Shown here piece after piece: positions 7,980-17,197 of a stretch of 64,000 nucleotides of DNA. The position numbers and the translations under genes are program-made. Source of the stretch: Sphingobacterium sp. JB170 (GTDB taxonomy: Bacteria > Bacteroidota > Bacteroidia > Sphingobacteriales > Sphingobacteriaceae); assembly GCF_900163865.1 (NCBI RefSeq), contig NZ_FUKU01000030.1, positions 1 through 64,000 on the forward strand. The letters are read 5' to 3'. Every line of letters starts with the position of its first letter. Position 1 is the first letter of the stretch. The notes below the pieces were generated by a model, which saw only the letters and a program-made list of their open reading frames with translations, was not told the DNA's origin and ran no database searches.

Positions 7980-10082
7980 ATGACCAACCCCATTATAGCG
8001 CTATTGGGTAATCCCAATGTCGGAAAAACATCCTTATTTAATCGTATTACCAAACTTCATCAGAAGGTCGGAAATTACCCCGGAATAACAGTCGAAAAAA
8101 GAGAGGGCACGCTAAAATCTGGAAACAAAACATATACTATTGTCGACTTACCGGGAACCTACACGTTATTCCCTACTTCGCTCGACGAAGAGATTGTATT
8201 TAATACCCTTGCCGACAAGTCCAATAAATTTTACCCAGATCTTGTGGTGGTCGTGGCCGAACCGAACAACCTCACCCGTTCGATCATATTGTACCAACAG
8301 GCTCGAGAACTTGGATTGCAGGCAATTTTCGTGATCAATATGATCGATGAAGTTGCAGCTAAAGGGCTCGATATAGATTACAATAAATTGGAATCTTACC
8401 TACAATGCCATGTTTATACTACCGACGCGAGAAATGGCAAAGGAATAAAAGAGCTCATCCGTGCATTCGATGACCGGCCCGGAACTTATACCGGAGGCTT
8501 CAATATTGGATCCGACTACGCCACGATAATGGAGGAAGCGAAAGGCTTATTCCCACTTTTAACAGAATATCAGACCTGGCAATTTGTAGCCCAAGATAAA
8601 ATTAGTTTTCTTTCAAAAGAACTAAACGATGCTATCCTCGCGTTGCGCGCGAAACATCAGCTCACGGCAAGTAATTTGCAAAAACATGAAGTTGTAAGAC
8701 GCCATAAAACGGTTGACAAGAATACGGAAGCTATAATCAGTAAGATTGAAAATAAGCACCTCACGAAAACAAATGTCATCGATAAATACCTATTACATCC
8801 TGTTTTTGGGTATATAGTCTTCTTTTTAATATTGTTCTTCACCTTCCAGTTGGTCTTTACGCTCTCCACACCAATAATGGATTGGATTGATGAAAATTTT
8901 TCGGCACTAATCGCCTATACCTCGACCGTGCTCCCTGATGGACCGATCTCGGACCTTATCACCCAAGGGCTCCTCGCTGGTATTGGTGGAATCGTGATTT
9001 TTATTCCGCAGATCGCGATCTTATTTTTGTTGGTATCACTGATGGAGGAAACGGGCTATATGAGCCGGGTTGTATTTTTAATGGACAGATGGCTGCGACC
9101 TTATGGCTTAAATGGAAAATCCGTTATTCCGCTCATCTCCGGGATAGGATGCGCAGTTCCCGCAATTATGTCGGCTCGTAATATCGAAAACACCAAAGAA
9201 CGCTTACTGACCATGCTGGTTACGCCATTTATGACCTGTGCTGCTCGCCTGCCGATATACATCGTGCTGATAGGCCTTGTTATTCCCGACGAAACATTTA
9301 TGGGGATTGGGCTGCAGGGGCTAGTGTTGACGCTGCTCTATGTGTTGGGCGTCGTTGCTGCATTAGTATCCGCATGGGGTTTGAACTTGGTGATCAAAAG
9401 CGAACATAAAAGTTTTCTTATCTTCGAACTACCATCTTATAAAACCCCGGATTGGAAAAACGTAATCACCAATATTTGGGACAAGACCTCGAGCTTTATC
9501 TTCGGAGCAGGTAAGATCATTTTAGCGATGTCTGTTATCTTATGGGTACTGGGTAGTTTTGGTCCGAATGATAAGTTCAGCGAGGCCCAAAAGTACGTTC
9601 AGCAAGCAAATCCCATTTTAGAGGGGGCGCACCTGGAAGAGAAAATAGCGTCATTCAAACTTGAGCACTCCTTTCTTGGTTATATAGGCATGGGAATCGA
9701 ACCGCTGGTAGAACCGCTGGGTTACGACTGGAAAATGGGGATTGGTCTTGTATCCTCCTTCGCTGCTCGTGAGGTATTTGTTGCGACAATGGCAACCGTG
9801 TACAGTCTCGGAGAAAACGTAGACATCGAAGATGAAGGCCAAAGAGAGACTTTGTTAAGCCGAATGCGTTCAGAAATCAATAGAAACACCGGGCTGCCGG
9901 CATATAATCTTGCCTCAGGCGTATCCTTATTGCTTTTTTATGCATTCGCAATGCAATGTATGAGTACAATCGCCACCGTTAAAAGAGAAACAGGATCGTG
10001 GAAATGGACAATCTTTCAAACAGTGATGATGACTGGAGTTGCCTACATCTTCGCTTTTATTGCATATCAAACCCTTAAGTAA
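7980..10082 (+). CDS. feoB: Ferrous iron transport protein B
   Basis: FeoB of 700 residues. The N-terminal G domain has GNPNVGKTS (G1, residues 10-18), DLPG (G3, 56-59) and NMID (G4, near 119). It is followed by the helical GDI-like region and the membrane part with two Gate domains; GIGCAVPAIMSARNI and the FAAREVFVATMATVYSLG stretch with conserved Cys and Glu are visible. It imports Fe2+ across the inner membrane. Length is normal. It is followed after 6 bases by the small Cys-rich membrane protein at 10089. Confidence 0.97.
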   Translation: MTNPIIALLGNPNVGKTSLFNRITKLHQKVGNYPGITVEKREGTLKSGNKTYTIVDLPGTYTLFPTSLDEEIVFNTLADKSNKFYPDLVVVVAEPNNLTRSIILYQQARELGLQAIFVINMIDEVAAKGLDIDYNKLESYLQCHVYTTDARNGKGIKELIRAFDDRPGTYTGGFNIGSDYATIMEEAKGLFPLLTEYQTWQFVAQDKISFLSKELNDAILALRAKHQLTASNLQKHEVVRRHKTVDKNTEAIISKIENKHLTKTNVIDKYLLHPVFGYIVFFLILFFTFQLVFTLSTPIMDWIDENFSALIAYTSTVLPDGPISDLITQGLLAGIGGIVIFIPQIAILFLLVSLMEETGYMSRVVFLMDRWLRPYGLNGKSVIPLISGIGCAVPAIMSARNIENTKERLLTMLVTPFMTCAARLPIYIVLIGLVIPDETFMGIGLQGLVLTLLYVLGVVAALVSAWGLNLVIKSEHKSFLIFELPSYKTPDWKNVITNIWDKTSSFIFGAGKIILAMSVILWVLGSFGPNDKFSEAQKYVQQANPILEGAHLEEKIASFKLEHSFLGYIGMGIEPLVEPLGYDWKMGIGLVSSFAAREVFVATMATVYSLGENVDIEDEGQRETLLSRMRSEINRNTGLPAYNLASGVSLLLFYAFAMQCMSTIATVKRETGSWKWTIFQTVMMTGVAYIFAFIAYQTLK

Positions 10083-10088
10083 ATAAAT

Positions 10089-10241
10089 ATGGGACTTTAC
10101 ATTCAATATGGAATTATTGGGGTAATTTTTATCATCGCCCTCTTTTTTATTATAAAAAAAGTAATACCCTCCAATAAAAATGGGGGGTGTTCCAAAGGCT
10201 GCGGATGCGGCATCGCACTTCCTGACGATCAAAAAAGGTAA
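10089..10241 (+). CDS. FeoB-associated Cys-rich membrane protein
   Basis: A 50-residue ORF starting 6 bases after the feoB stop. One N-terminal hydrophobic segment (GIIGVIFIIALFFII) is followed by a short basic linker and a Cys cluster, GGCSKGCGCGIA. This is the pattern of the small FeoB-associated Cys-rich proteins found downstream of feoB in many Bacteroidota and Firmicutes, which may take the place of FeoC. The position and architecture make it convincing; its exact role in Fe2+ transport is not established. Confidence 0.85.
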   Translation: MGLYIQYGIIGVIFIIALFFIIKKVIPSNKNGGCSKGCGCGIALPDDQKR

Positions 10242-10311
10242 CTGTACACCTCTTTTTTTGATGCGTTGTGGAATTTCGCACTTTACTGCATCCATGGTAA
10301 AAATTAAAACG

Positions 10312-11907
10312 ATGAAAAATAAACACGCCCTATTAATCGCCATCGGTGCGATATTGAGCGCTACGACATTCGCGCAAGATAAACTTACTATAAAACCAGA
10401 ACTTAAACATGTGACGGTGTTTACTAGCAATGCCGAACTCCTGCATGAGACATCCGTTAACTTACCTCAAGGAAGCAGCGAGATTACTTTCACACATGTG
10501 GCGTCGAAAATCGACGAGAATACTATTCAGATCGGTTCCACCCCATCGGTTACCATCTTATCCGTACGGGCCGCCAAGGATCCGACTACCGAAGAGATCA
10601 AATCACCCGAATACCTCGAATATGAGGCTGCTTTTAAAAATGAGCAAAACAAACTAACCGAATTAGAGAATGAAAAGCAAACGGAAGAGTCGATCCTTAA
10701 GCTCTTGGAAAGCAATCAAAAAATAACATCGGACAATTCTGGAACAACGGTCTCCGAGTTGATAAAGATGACCGAATATTACAAACCAAAATATCTTGCG
10801 GTAAAAAATAACATCAGTACGATTACAGAAAAAATAGAACTACAAGCGCCTTTGGTAAAGCTTGCAAAAGCACGTCTAGATGAACTTAAAGGACAGACTT
10901 CAGCAGCAAGCGGTCAGCTCATTGTACAGGTCATGAACTCCAGCGCAGGTATAAAACCCTTCAAAATGACCTACCTCGCTTTGGGCGCCGGGTGGAAAGC
11001 CGCGTACGACGTTCGTGCAGAGAATTTAAAACAGCCGCTGAACATCGTCTATAAAGCAAACGTGTTTCAAAATACGGGTGTCGACTGGACAAATGTCCAA
11101 TTGCAGTTATCTACCGGAAGTCCTACGCAGGGCGGAATGTTGCCGGTTCTACAGCCTTGGCGACTCTATTTCAATAAGCCTTTTGCTCGAACAGCTGTAG
11201 GACGAGCACCGCAACTCCTTAATGAAATAGCCGTAACCACGACAAAACGCAACTTGGCGAAACTGGAAATGGCAGCCCCGAGTGTAGTACAAACCGAAAA
11301 CCAAATGTATACAACATTTGACATCGAGGTCCCTTATACGATTATTTCAAACAACAAAACACATGCAGTAAACTTGCGTGAATATGAAACGCCAGTCACA
11401 TTTAAATATGTTTCGGCGCCTGGAATTGACCCTGGCGTGTACCTATCGGCGGAACTTACGAATTATGAGAAGCTGAACCTGATTCCCGGAGAAGCGAATA
11501 TATTCGTCGAAAATATGATAGTCGGAAAAACGCGGTTAGATCCCGCCACCACTGCAGACACCTTACTGCTAAGTATGGGCCGCGATAGGCTTATTCAGGT
11601 GAAGCGGGAGCTCGTTGAGGACCTTTCGCAAGTCAAAACATTTGGGAACAATAAGACCCAGCTTTTTACCTACGAAATCAGTTTGAAGAACAATAAAAAA
11701 ACAGCTGTCTCCGTTGAACTAAACGATCAATATCCCCTATCGACTGACAAGGCGATGGATATCGAGTTGCGCGATAAAGATGGTGCTTCCGTTGATGCAG
11801 AAACAGGAATTCTACGCTGGAACGTCAAGATGGCACCGGGAGAAACAAAAAATATAAAATTCTCCTATTCGATCAAATATCCAAAAGACGAAAGCATCAC
11901 ACTCTAA
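10312..11907 (+). CDS. DUF4139 (mucoidy inhibitor A-like) exported protein
   Basis: From the ATG at 10312 the product is 531 residues with a clear signal peptide (MKNKHALLIAIGAILSATTFAQ). An N-terminal DUF4140-like region (HVTVFTSNAELLHETSVNLPQGSSEI) is followed by a coiled-coil stretch (about 110-200) and a DUF4139 beta-rich region (YDVRAENLKQPLNIVYKANVFQNTG onward) ending in the usual WNVKMAPGETKNIKFSYSIKYPK. The function is not known; it is related to MuiA. The longer frame from 10180 overlaps the preceding gene and would bury the signal peptide. A TonB-linked MG1-type carboxy end is absent. Confidence 0.85.
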   Translation: MKNKHALLIAIGAILSATTFAQDKLTIKPELKHVTVFTSNAELLHETSVNLPQGSSEITFTHVASKIDENTIQIGSTPSVTILSVRAAKDPTTEEIKSPEYLEYEAAFKNEQNKLTELENEKQTEESILKLLESNQKITSDNSGTTVSELIKMTEYYKPKYLAVKNNISTITEKIELQAPLVKLAKARLDELKGQTSAASGQLIVQVMNSSAGIKPFKMTYLALGAGWKAAYDVRAENLKQPLNIVYKANVFQNTGVDWTNVQLQLSTGSPTQGGMLPVLQPWRLYFNKPFARTAVGRAPQLLNEIAVTTTKRNLAKLEMAAPSVVQTENQMYTTFDIEVPYTIISNNKTHAVNLREYETPVTFKYVSAPGIDPGVYLSAELTNYEKLNLIPGEANIFVENMIVGKTRLDPATTADTLLLSMGRDRLIQVKRELVEDLSQVKTFGNNKTQLFTYEISLKNNKKTAVSVELNDQYPLSTDKAMDIELRDKDGASVDAETGILRWNVKMAPGETKNIKFSYSIKYPKDESITL

Positions 11908-11977
11908 TATTATCAATGCCGCAATAGCACTGGGGGGAACGTAGCTAAGTTATGCACGGACTCTCCGACAGCATTTA

Positions 11978-12003
11978 CAAAAGGGGGCATAATGTCCCCT
12001 TTG
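11978..12003 (+). terminator. Possible terminator after the DUF4139 gene
   Basis: A GC-rich hairpin (AAAGGGG / CCCCTTT) about 70 bases beyond the stop codon. Only TTT follows, so termination would be weak or the hairpin may serve to stabilise the 3' end. Confidence 0.4.
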
Positions 12004-12128
12004 CCATCGGATACGCAAACCGAACGGGAAAACCAGCGGTTCAAGTTTTTCGTCAAAACAGGTCAATATTTCAACAGAAACATCTATCTTGTCACTGAAT
12101 TTTTTGAATCAATTAGCGCTAAAATACA

Positions 12129-13565
12129 TTGAAAACAAATACCACGGAAAGTAAAACACTTAAGCGAGGACTGAGCAACAGACATATCCAATTAATTGCG
12201 CTCGGCGGGGCAATAGGTACAGGGTTATTCCTTGGGGTAGGGCAAGCTGCTATTTTGGCCGGACCGTCCGTTATTTTAGGGTATGGGATTGCTGGAATAA
12301 TTGCCTTTTTTATCATGCGGCAGCTCGGAGAAATGGTCGTTCACGAACCAGTGTCGGGTAGCTTTAGTTTTTTTGCAAACAAATATTGGGGTGCATTCGG
12401 TGGTTATGCCTCAGGATGGAACTATTGGGTTCTTTATTTATTGGTGAGCATGGCAGAACTTACCGCTATTGGTCATTATGTCCAGTTTTGGTGGCCCGAG
12501 ATTCCATTATGGATTTCCAGCTTGTTTTTCTTCCTCGTCATTAACGCTTTGAATTTAGCATCGGTAAAGGTATACGGAGAGACGGAGTTTTGGTTTTCCA
12601 TCATTAAAGTCGTTGCTATTATCGCAATGATCATCTTCGGCTCCTATTTGTTAATTACGGGTAACGGAGGCGAACAGGCTACTTTGAACAACCTTACCAA
12701 CGATGGGGGATTATTCCCTAAAGGGTGGTTGACTGTTAGTGATAACGGCGCATTTGAAGGTTTGCTTGCAGCACTGGTGATGATTATGTTTTCCTTCGGC
12801 GGCCTTGAGCTCGTGGGCATCACGGCGGCAGAGGCCGAAAATCCTGAAAAAAATATCCCCAAAGCTACCAATCAAGTGCTATGGCGAATCTTAATCTTTT
12901 ATATTGGCTCATTGATCATTTTGTTTTCACTCATGCCTTGGCGAACTATGACGCCACAAACTAGTCCCTTTGTCGAAGTATTTGCAAGCCTGAAAGGCAT
13001 GCAATTTGAACTATTTGGGTCAACCTATTACTTTACAAACATTATTGCAAACGCACTGAACCTGATCGTATTGACTGCCGCACTATCCGTATACAACAGC
13101 TGCGTGTATAGTAACTCGCGGATGCTATATGGTTTGGCCGAACAGAAAAATGCACCCAAATTCCTCACAAAGCTCAACAAGAATCACTCACCAATCAATG
13201 CCATCCTCGTCTCAGCGCTACTCGTAGCCGTCTGTATTGTAATTAATAAACTAGCCCCGGAGAAAGCGCTTGAAGTACTTATGAGCCTGGTCGTGTCATC
13301 GCTGGTAATTAACTGGATCATGATTTGTTTAACACATCTGTTCTTCAAAAAACAAATCAGATCGAATGGGGAAAAATCGTCTTTCCCGTCCCTATTTTAT
13401 CCGCTTAGTAATTATATCTGCTTACTCTTTTTAATAGGGGTACTAATTATGATGTGGTATACTGGACTGCAAATATCGGTCGAATTAATTCCTATTTGGT
13501 TATTACTATTATATATTACTTACCTGCTCGTACAGCGTGATAAAAGGAAACAAAATCAATTATAG
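12129..13565 (+). CDS. Amino acid permease (APC superfamily)
   Basis: A 478-residue membrane protein with about twelve hydrophobic segments. The start LSNRHIQLIALGGAIGTGLFLG is the N-terminal hallmark of the AAT family (CycA, AroP, GabP group), which import amino acids with protons. EMVVHEPVSGSFSFFANKYWG and the GLELVGITAAEAENPEKNIPKA loop also match. The substrate cannot be told. The start must be TTG at 12129, because an in-frame TAA lies three codons upstream and the next ATG would remove the first helix. It is alone on its strand. Confidence 0.9.
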   Translation: MKTNTTESKTLKRGLSNRHIQLIALGGAIGTGLFLGVGQAAILAGPSVILGYGIAGIIAFFIMRQLGEMVVHEPVSGSFSFFANKYWGAFGGYASGWNYWVLYLLVSMAELTAIGHYVQFWWPEIPLWISSLFFFLVINALNLASVKVYGETEFWFSIIKVVAIIAMIIFGSYLLITGNGGEQATLNNLTNDGGLFPKGWLTVSDNGAFEGLLAALVMIMFSFGGLELVGITAAEAENPEKNIPKATNQVLWRILIFYIGSLIILFSLMPWRTMTPQTSPFVEVFASLKGMQFELFGSTYYFTNIIANALNLIVLTAALSVYNSCVYSNSRMLYGLAEQKNAPKFLTKLNKNHSPINAILVSALLVAVCIVINKLAPEKALEVLMSLVVSSLVINWIMICLTHLFFKKQIRSNGEKSSFPSLFYPLSNYICLLFLIGVLIMMWYTGLQISVELIPIWLLLLYITYLLVQRDKRKQNQL

Positions 13566-13669
13566 CACGCTAAAAAATAAACAGCACGCCCGATGTAAAG
13601 TGGCACGTTATTTTTTTAGAGACTACTTTCGGCATACGCCGGCAACTTATTTGATGTATGAATCACCGG

Positions 13670-14524
13670 CTAGCCTTCATTGTAATTCCATGTCAATAAC
13701 TTCTCTTGTAGGATTCTGGATATCTTATTAAAGTATCTCTTTTGCTTATAGCCCATGACCCACTGAACACCCTGCGTGGCGTTCGTACAAAAAATCTCAT
13801 CGGCTTGCTTCATGATTTCCGGGCTAATCTGCGCCTCAACGACAGGAACACCCTCGTCATTGGCCATATCCATCACAACTCGGCGCATCACTCCTTCAAT
13901 ACAACCTTCGGATAAGGCGGGTGTATATAGTACTTTTTCGAAATAAACGAAAATATTAGAAGTCAACGCCTCGCATAAGAAGCCCATTTGGTTCAAAATG
14001 AAAACTTCGTCGAAAGCATATCTCTTCTTATGAACGCCCGCTAAAACATAGACCAAGGCATTATTCGACTTCAAGTGAGAAAGATCACCGAAAGGCTTCT
14101 TCACATCCGTATAAAGATCGATAATCAATCCCATCTTTTTATCACGTAGTGTTGCAGGCATTCTCGATAATTGAACACAAAAAACAGGTCTATTCGTTTC
14201 CGGTGAATACAGTCCTGCTCCAGCACGAAACACGCTAAAACGGACGCGAAACTGTTGCCCGATAACGTTATTCTTTCTAGCTAGTTCATCCACTTTGGAG
14301 CGTATGAAAAAACGATCAAATTTGGTATATTCTTCGATCTGCAATAATTCCATTCCTTTCTGCAACCTTTGAATATGAAAATCTAAAAATCGAATATCGC
14401 CGTCTTTCCATAGCATGGTCTCAAAAAGTCCGTCGCCATATCGAAAAGCTCTATTATCAACAGTAGCTACGGGCGAATCTGCGGCAATAATTTGCCCATC
14501 AAAATTTATATATTGTAACGACAT
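13670..14524 (-). CDS. Class IV aminotransferase
   Basis: PLP-dependent fold-type IV enzyme of 284 residues (branched-chain aminotransferase, D-amino-acid transaminase or aminodeoxychorismate lyase group). The PLP lysine is in SHLKSNNAL and the phosphate-binding part in CEALTSNIFV, with LSEGCIEGVMRRVV following. The short length and lack of the LIEIA-type signature favour a 4-amino-4-deoxychorismate lyase-like or unspecified class IV role over a true BCAA transaminase. It lies downstream of rluA on the same strand with 32 bases between. Confidence 0.8.
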   Translation of the reverse strand: MSLQYINFDGQIIAADSPVATVDNRAFRYGDGLFETMLWKDGDIRFLDFHIQRLQKGMELLQIEEYTKFDRFFIRSKVDELARKNNVIGQQFRVRFSVFRAGAGLYSPETNRPVFCVQLSRMPATLRDKKMGLIIDLYTDVKKPFGDLSHLKSNNALVYVLAGVHKKRYAFDEVFILNQMGFLCEALTSNIFVYFEKVLYTPALSEGCIEGVMRRVVMDMANDEGVPVVEAQISPEIMKQADEIFCTNATQGVQWVMGYKQKRYFNKISRILQEKLLTWNYNEG

Positions 14525-14556
14525 CGTATTTGTTCTTAAATAGTACTGCTCAAGTA

Positions 14557-15591
14557 TTATTGCTCAGGCATAGATGAGTAGGATCGCCATTTATCAATAA
14601 CCCCTTGAAAATCTGAAGGTAATGACACGTCAAAGTCGACCATCTGCTTGGTACGCGGATGCATAAACCCTAAGTGTTGGGCGTGTAAGGCCTGCCGAGG
14701 CATGATCTGAAAACAATTTGCTACAAACTGTTTGTATTTGGTGAAAGTTGTTCCTTTCAGTATCTTTTTCCCACCATATAGTTCATCTGAAAATAAGGGG
14801 TGACCTATGGACTTCATATGTGCGCGTATCTGATGCGTACGACCTGTCTCCAAAGAACATTCAACCAAGGTAACATACCCGAATCGCTCAATCACGCGGT
14901 AATGTGTGACAGCCCACTTTCCTTTCTCAGGCTCCTCATAAACATCCATTACTCGCCGATCTTTTAAACTCCTGCCAATATAACCAGTAACCGTGCCATC
15001 TTCCAATACATCTCCCCAAACTAACGCTGTATATTTTCGATTTATTGTGTGGTCATAGAATTGTTTGGCCAAAACTGTCATCGCCCACTCGGTCTTGGCA
15101 ATAACCAATAAACCGGATGTATCCTTATCAATTCGATGTACCAACCCCGGCCGGCCAATATTGCCCGGTAAAGTAGGAAGTTTACTGAAATGGAAACTCA
15201 GCGCATTGACCAGCGTCCCCGTGTAATTGTTATATCCGGGATGGACGACCATACCCGCCTGTTTATTAACGATCAGTAAATCATCGTCTTCGTAACGTAT
15301 GTCTAACGGAATATCTTCGGGGTATACTTCTGTGTCGCGTGGCGGCTCGGCAAGGACGAGTGTCACTACATCAAACGGTTTAATTTTATAGCTCGCTTTT
15401 ACAAGGTTGCCATTTACAAACACCGTTTGTGCGTCAATCGCATTCTGAATCCGATTACGAGAGGTATTTTCTACTCTATTCATCAAGAACTTATCCAATC
15501 GGAGCAACGCCTGTCCTTTATCCGCCTCGAATCGATAATGCTCAAAAAGTTCGCGGTCGTCTTGTTCCTGTAAATCTATTTCCTCTGCCAT
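14557..15591 (-). CDS. RluA-family 23S rRNA pseudouridine synthase
   Basis: From the ATG at 15591 it has 344 residues: an S4 RNA-binding domain (RLDKFLMNRVENTSRNRIQNAI, about 25-80) and the RluA catalytic domain with the catalytic Asp in GLVHRIDKDTSGLLVIAK. LETGRTHQIRAHMKSIGHPL closes the fold. It isomerises uridines in 23S rRNA, probably the RluD-like sites in helix 69. The frame extends to 15663 but this would overlap the start of the divergent gene; MAEEIDLQEQDD is the plausible N terminus. Confidence 0.92.
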   Translation of the reverse strand: MAEEIDLQEQDDRELFEHYRFEADKGQALLRLDKFLMNRVENTSRNRIQNAIDAQTVFVNGNLVKASYKIKPFDVVTLVLAEPPRDTEVYPEDIPLDIRYEDDDLLIVNKQAGMVVHPGYNNYTGTLVNALSFHFSKLPTLPGNIGRPGLVHRIDKDTSGLLVIAKTEWAMTVLAKQFYDHTINRKYTALVWGDVLEDGTVTGYIGRSLKDRRVMDVYEEPEKGKWAVTHYRVIERFGYVTLVECSLETGRTHQIRAHMKSIGHPLFSDELYGGKKILKGTTFTKYKQFVANCFQIMPRQALHAQHLGFMHPRTKQMVDFDVSLPSDFQGVIDKWRSYSSMPEQ

Positions 15592-15642
15592 CACGCAAAA
15601 GTATCGAAATCCTTTAAAAACTACTAACTTTAACAAAGTATT

Positions 15643-16530
15643 ATGTTGGCATTTGAATTTCACAGTCCGGAACAGGAAATAATTTTTCCTTTATATAAAC
15701 AAAAAGGCATTCGCGTTTTCGTCAAAAGAGATGACCTTATTCATCCCTATATCTCGGGCAACAAATGGCGCAAGCTTAAATATCCCGTCAATCAGGCAAA
15801 AAAACAAAACAAACAGCGACTGATCACCTTTGGCGGCGCCTGGTCTAACCATCTTTTAGCGACCGCGGCTGCGGGTGCTACTTTCGGTTTCAAAACGGTC
15901 GGCTTCGTACGCGGTGAGCAAGTCGAAAACACTGTGTTAAAACTTTGTCAGCTCTTTGGAATGGAGCTACGTTTTGTCTCCCGAGAGGCTTATAAAAACA
16001 AACTCCTGCTTTTCGAGGAAAACTATGGATTGGATTCACTGGCTTTGTATATCGCAGAAGGAGGTTATAGCAGACAAGGTGCGCTCGGTTGCAGTGCTAT
16101 TATCCATGAACTTACAAGGAGCTACGATAGGATATATTGTGCTTGCGGTACAGGCACAACGCTCGCCGGCTTGCAAAACGGAGTCAAGGAGTGCAAGCTT
16201 GAAAGCACTATTATCGGGGTCCCCGTGCTAAAAGGAGCAAATTTTCTACACGATGAAATTAAGAAACTAAATGTCGCAGAGAATAATGAACTCACCCTAT
16301 TACTCGATTACCATTTTGGCGGTTATGCGAAGACCACACCCGAGCTCATTTCATTCGTCAAAAACTTTACTCAGAAAACAGGCATAATGATTGAACCGAC
16401 CTATACCGGAAAACTTTTTTATGCTTTACACGACCAGATTGAAAGTGACAAAATAGCACCTGGTTCGACCATTTTAGCCCTACATACAGGTGGCCTCACG
16501 GGGATACTCGGCGTATTGGATAAATTTTAA
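15643..16530 (+). CDS. PLP-dependent ACC deaminase / D-cysteine desulfhydrase-like enzyme
   Basis: A 295-residue fold-type II PLP enzyme. SGNKWRKLKYP carries the PLP lysine, GGAWSNHLLATAAAG the phosphate-binding Asn region, and CGTGTTLAGL the glycine-rich loop. This matches the 1-aminocyclopropane-1-carboxylate deaminase/D-cysteine desulfhydrase family; members are shorter than true ACC deaminases (about 338 residues), so D-cysteine desulfhydrase or an unknown substrate is at least as likely. It is divergent from rluA and stands alone. Confidence 0.82.
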   Translation: MLAFEFHSPEQEIIFPLYKQKGIRVFVKRDDLIHPYISGNKWRKLKYPVNQAKKQNKQRLITFGGAWSNHLLATAAAGATFGFKTVGFVRGEQVENTVLKLCQLFGMELRFVSREAYKNKLLLFEENYGLDSLALYIAEGGYSRQGALGCSAIIHELTRSYDRIYCACGTGTTLAGLQNGVKECKLESTIIGVPVLKGANFLHDEIKKLNVAENNELTLLLDYHFGGYAKTTPELISFVKNFTQKTGIMIEPTYTGKLFYALHDQIESDKIAPGSTILALHTGGLTGILGVLDKF

Positions 16531-16544
16531 TCGACCAAGCGACG

Positions 16545-17186
16545 CTATTCGAAATTAATTTCACCAAAGAAATTGGGTAAATGGAAATTTGGTGTAGGAT
16601 TATCGATTTGATTCCACGAAACAAAATGCGCATTGGGTAGTTCGTCTCCACATTTATAGAGGTTGCAATGTCCCTTGAGTTGGGCGAAACTCGTTATTTT
16701 CGCTGCCTGAAATGTTGCTACCGGAACCGCCCAGATCGTGGACCAGGTTTTCCTCCCTTGCGCACTAACCACCGAAGTTGCCGTTTTAACTCTTTCAATC
16801 TCTTGCGAGCTCAAGCGCTTCCTCTGAGATTTAATGGAACTGCCGTAACCGATCAACCCTGTACCTAAAACGTTAAATTCTAAATTATAATAAGTTTGCT
16901 TGCGGTCAAAGGAAATAAAAAATTCAACACAGCTATCCTCCCAGACAGCTTCATTTGGACGGATATACTGTGCTTTTATAAATTCTTCTTCGACAGCAAA
17001 ATGCACATACAACGTCTCATCGTCGTGGGCAATCTGAAAATTCACCAACGGTTTATAGGGGTACGATTGCGGCCAATTCACTTGTGAGATGCTGTGCCAC
17101 GGAAGATCAACCAGACTATTTTGCATCTGAAAGTAATTGAACTTACCAGTTGCAATATTTACCCTAGGAACTAAAAGACTGCTCAT
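16545..17186 (-). CDS. Carbohydrate-binding family 9-like protein
   Basis: A 213-residue beta-sandwich protein of the CBM9-like group. The FQIAHDDETLYVHFAVEEEFIKA strand pair and the EAVWEDSCVEFFISFD segment are typical (VWxDSxVEFF). There is no signal peptide, so it may act in the cytoplasm. It follows the phosphotransferase gene at 12 bases, which suggests one transcript and a sugar-related role. The ligand is unknown. Confidence 0.75.
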   Translation of the reverse strand: MSSLLVPRVNIATGKFNYFQMQNSLVDLPWHSISQVNWPQSYPYKPLVNFQIAHDDETLYVHFAVEEEFIKAQYIRPNEAVWEDSCVEFFISFDRKQTYYNLEFNVLGTGLIGYGSSIKSQRKRLSSQEIERVKTATSVVSAQGRKTWSTIWAVPVATFQAAKITSFAQLKGHCNLYKCGDELPNAHFVSWNQIDNPTPNFHLPNFFGEINFE

Positions 17187-17197
17187 AGATTTCGTTA

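Noticed and set aside
13591..13604. Exact 14-base match to 36739-36752 (ATGTAAAGTGGCAC)
   Set aside because: A 14-base match by chance is expected several times in 64 kb, and the surroundings differ. The sigma-54 reading of TGGCAC is not supported by a -12 element at either place.
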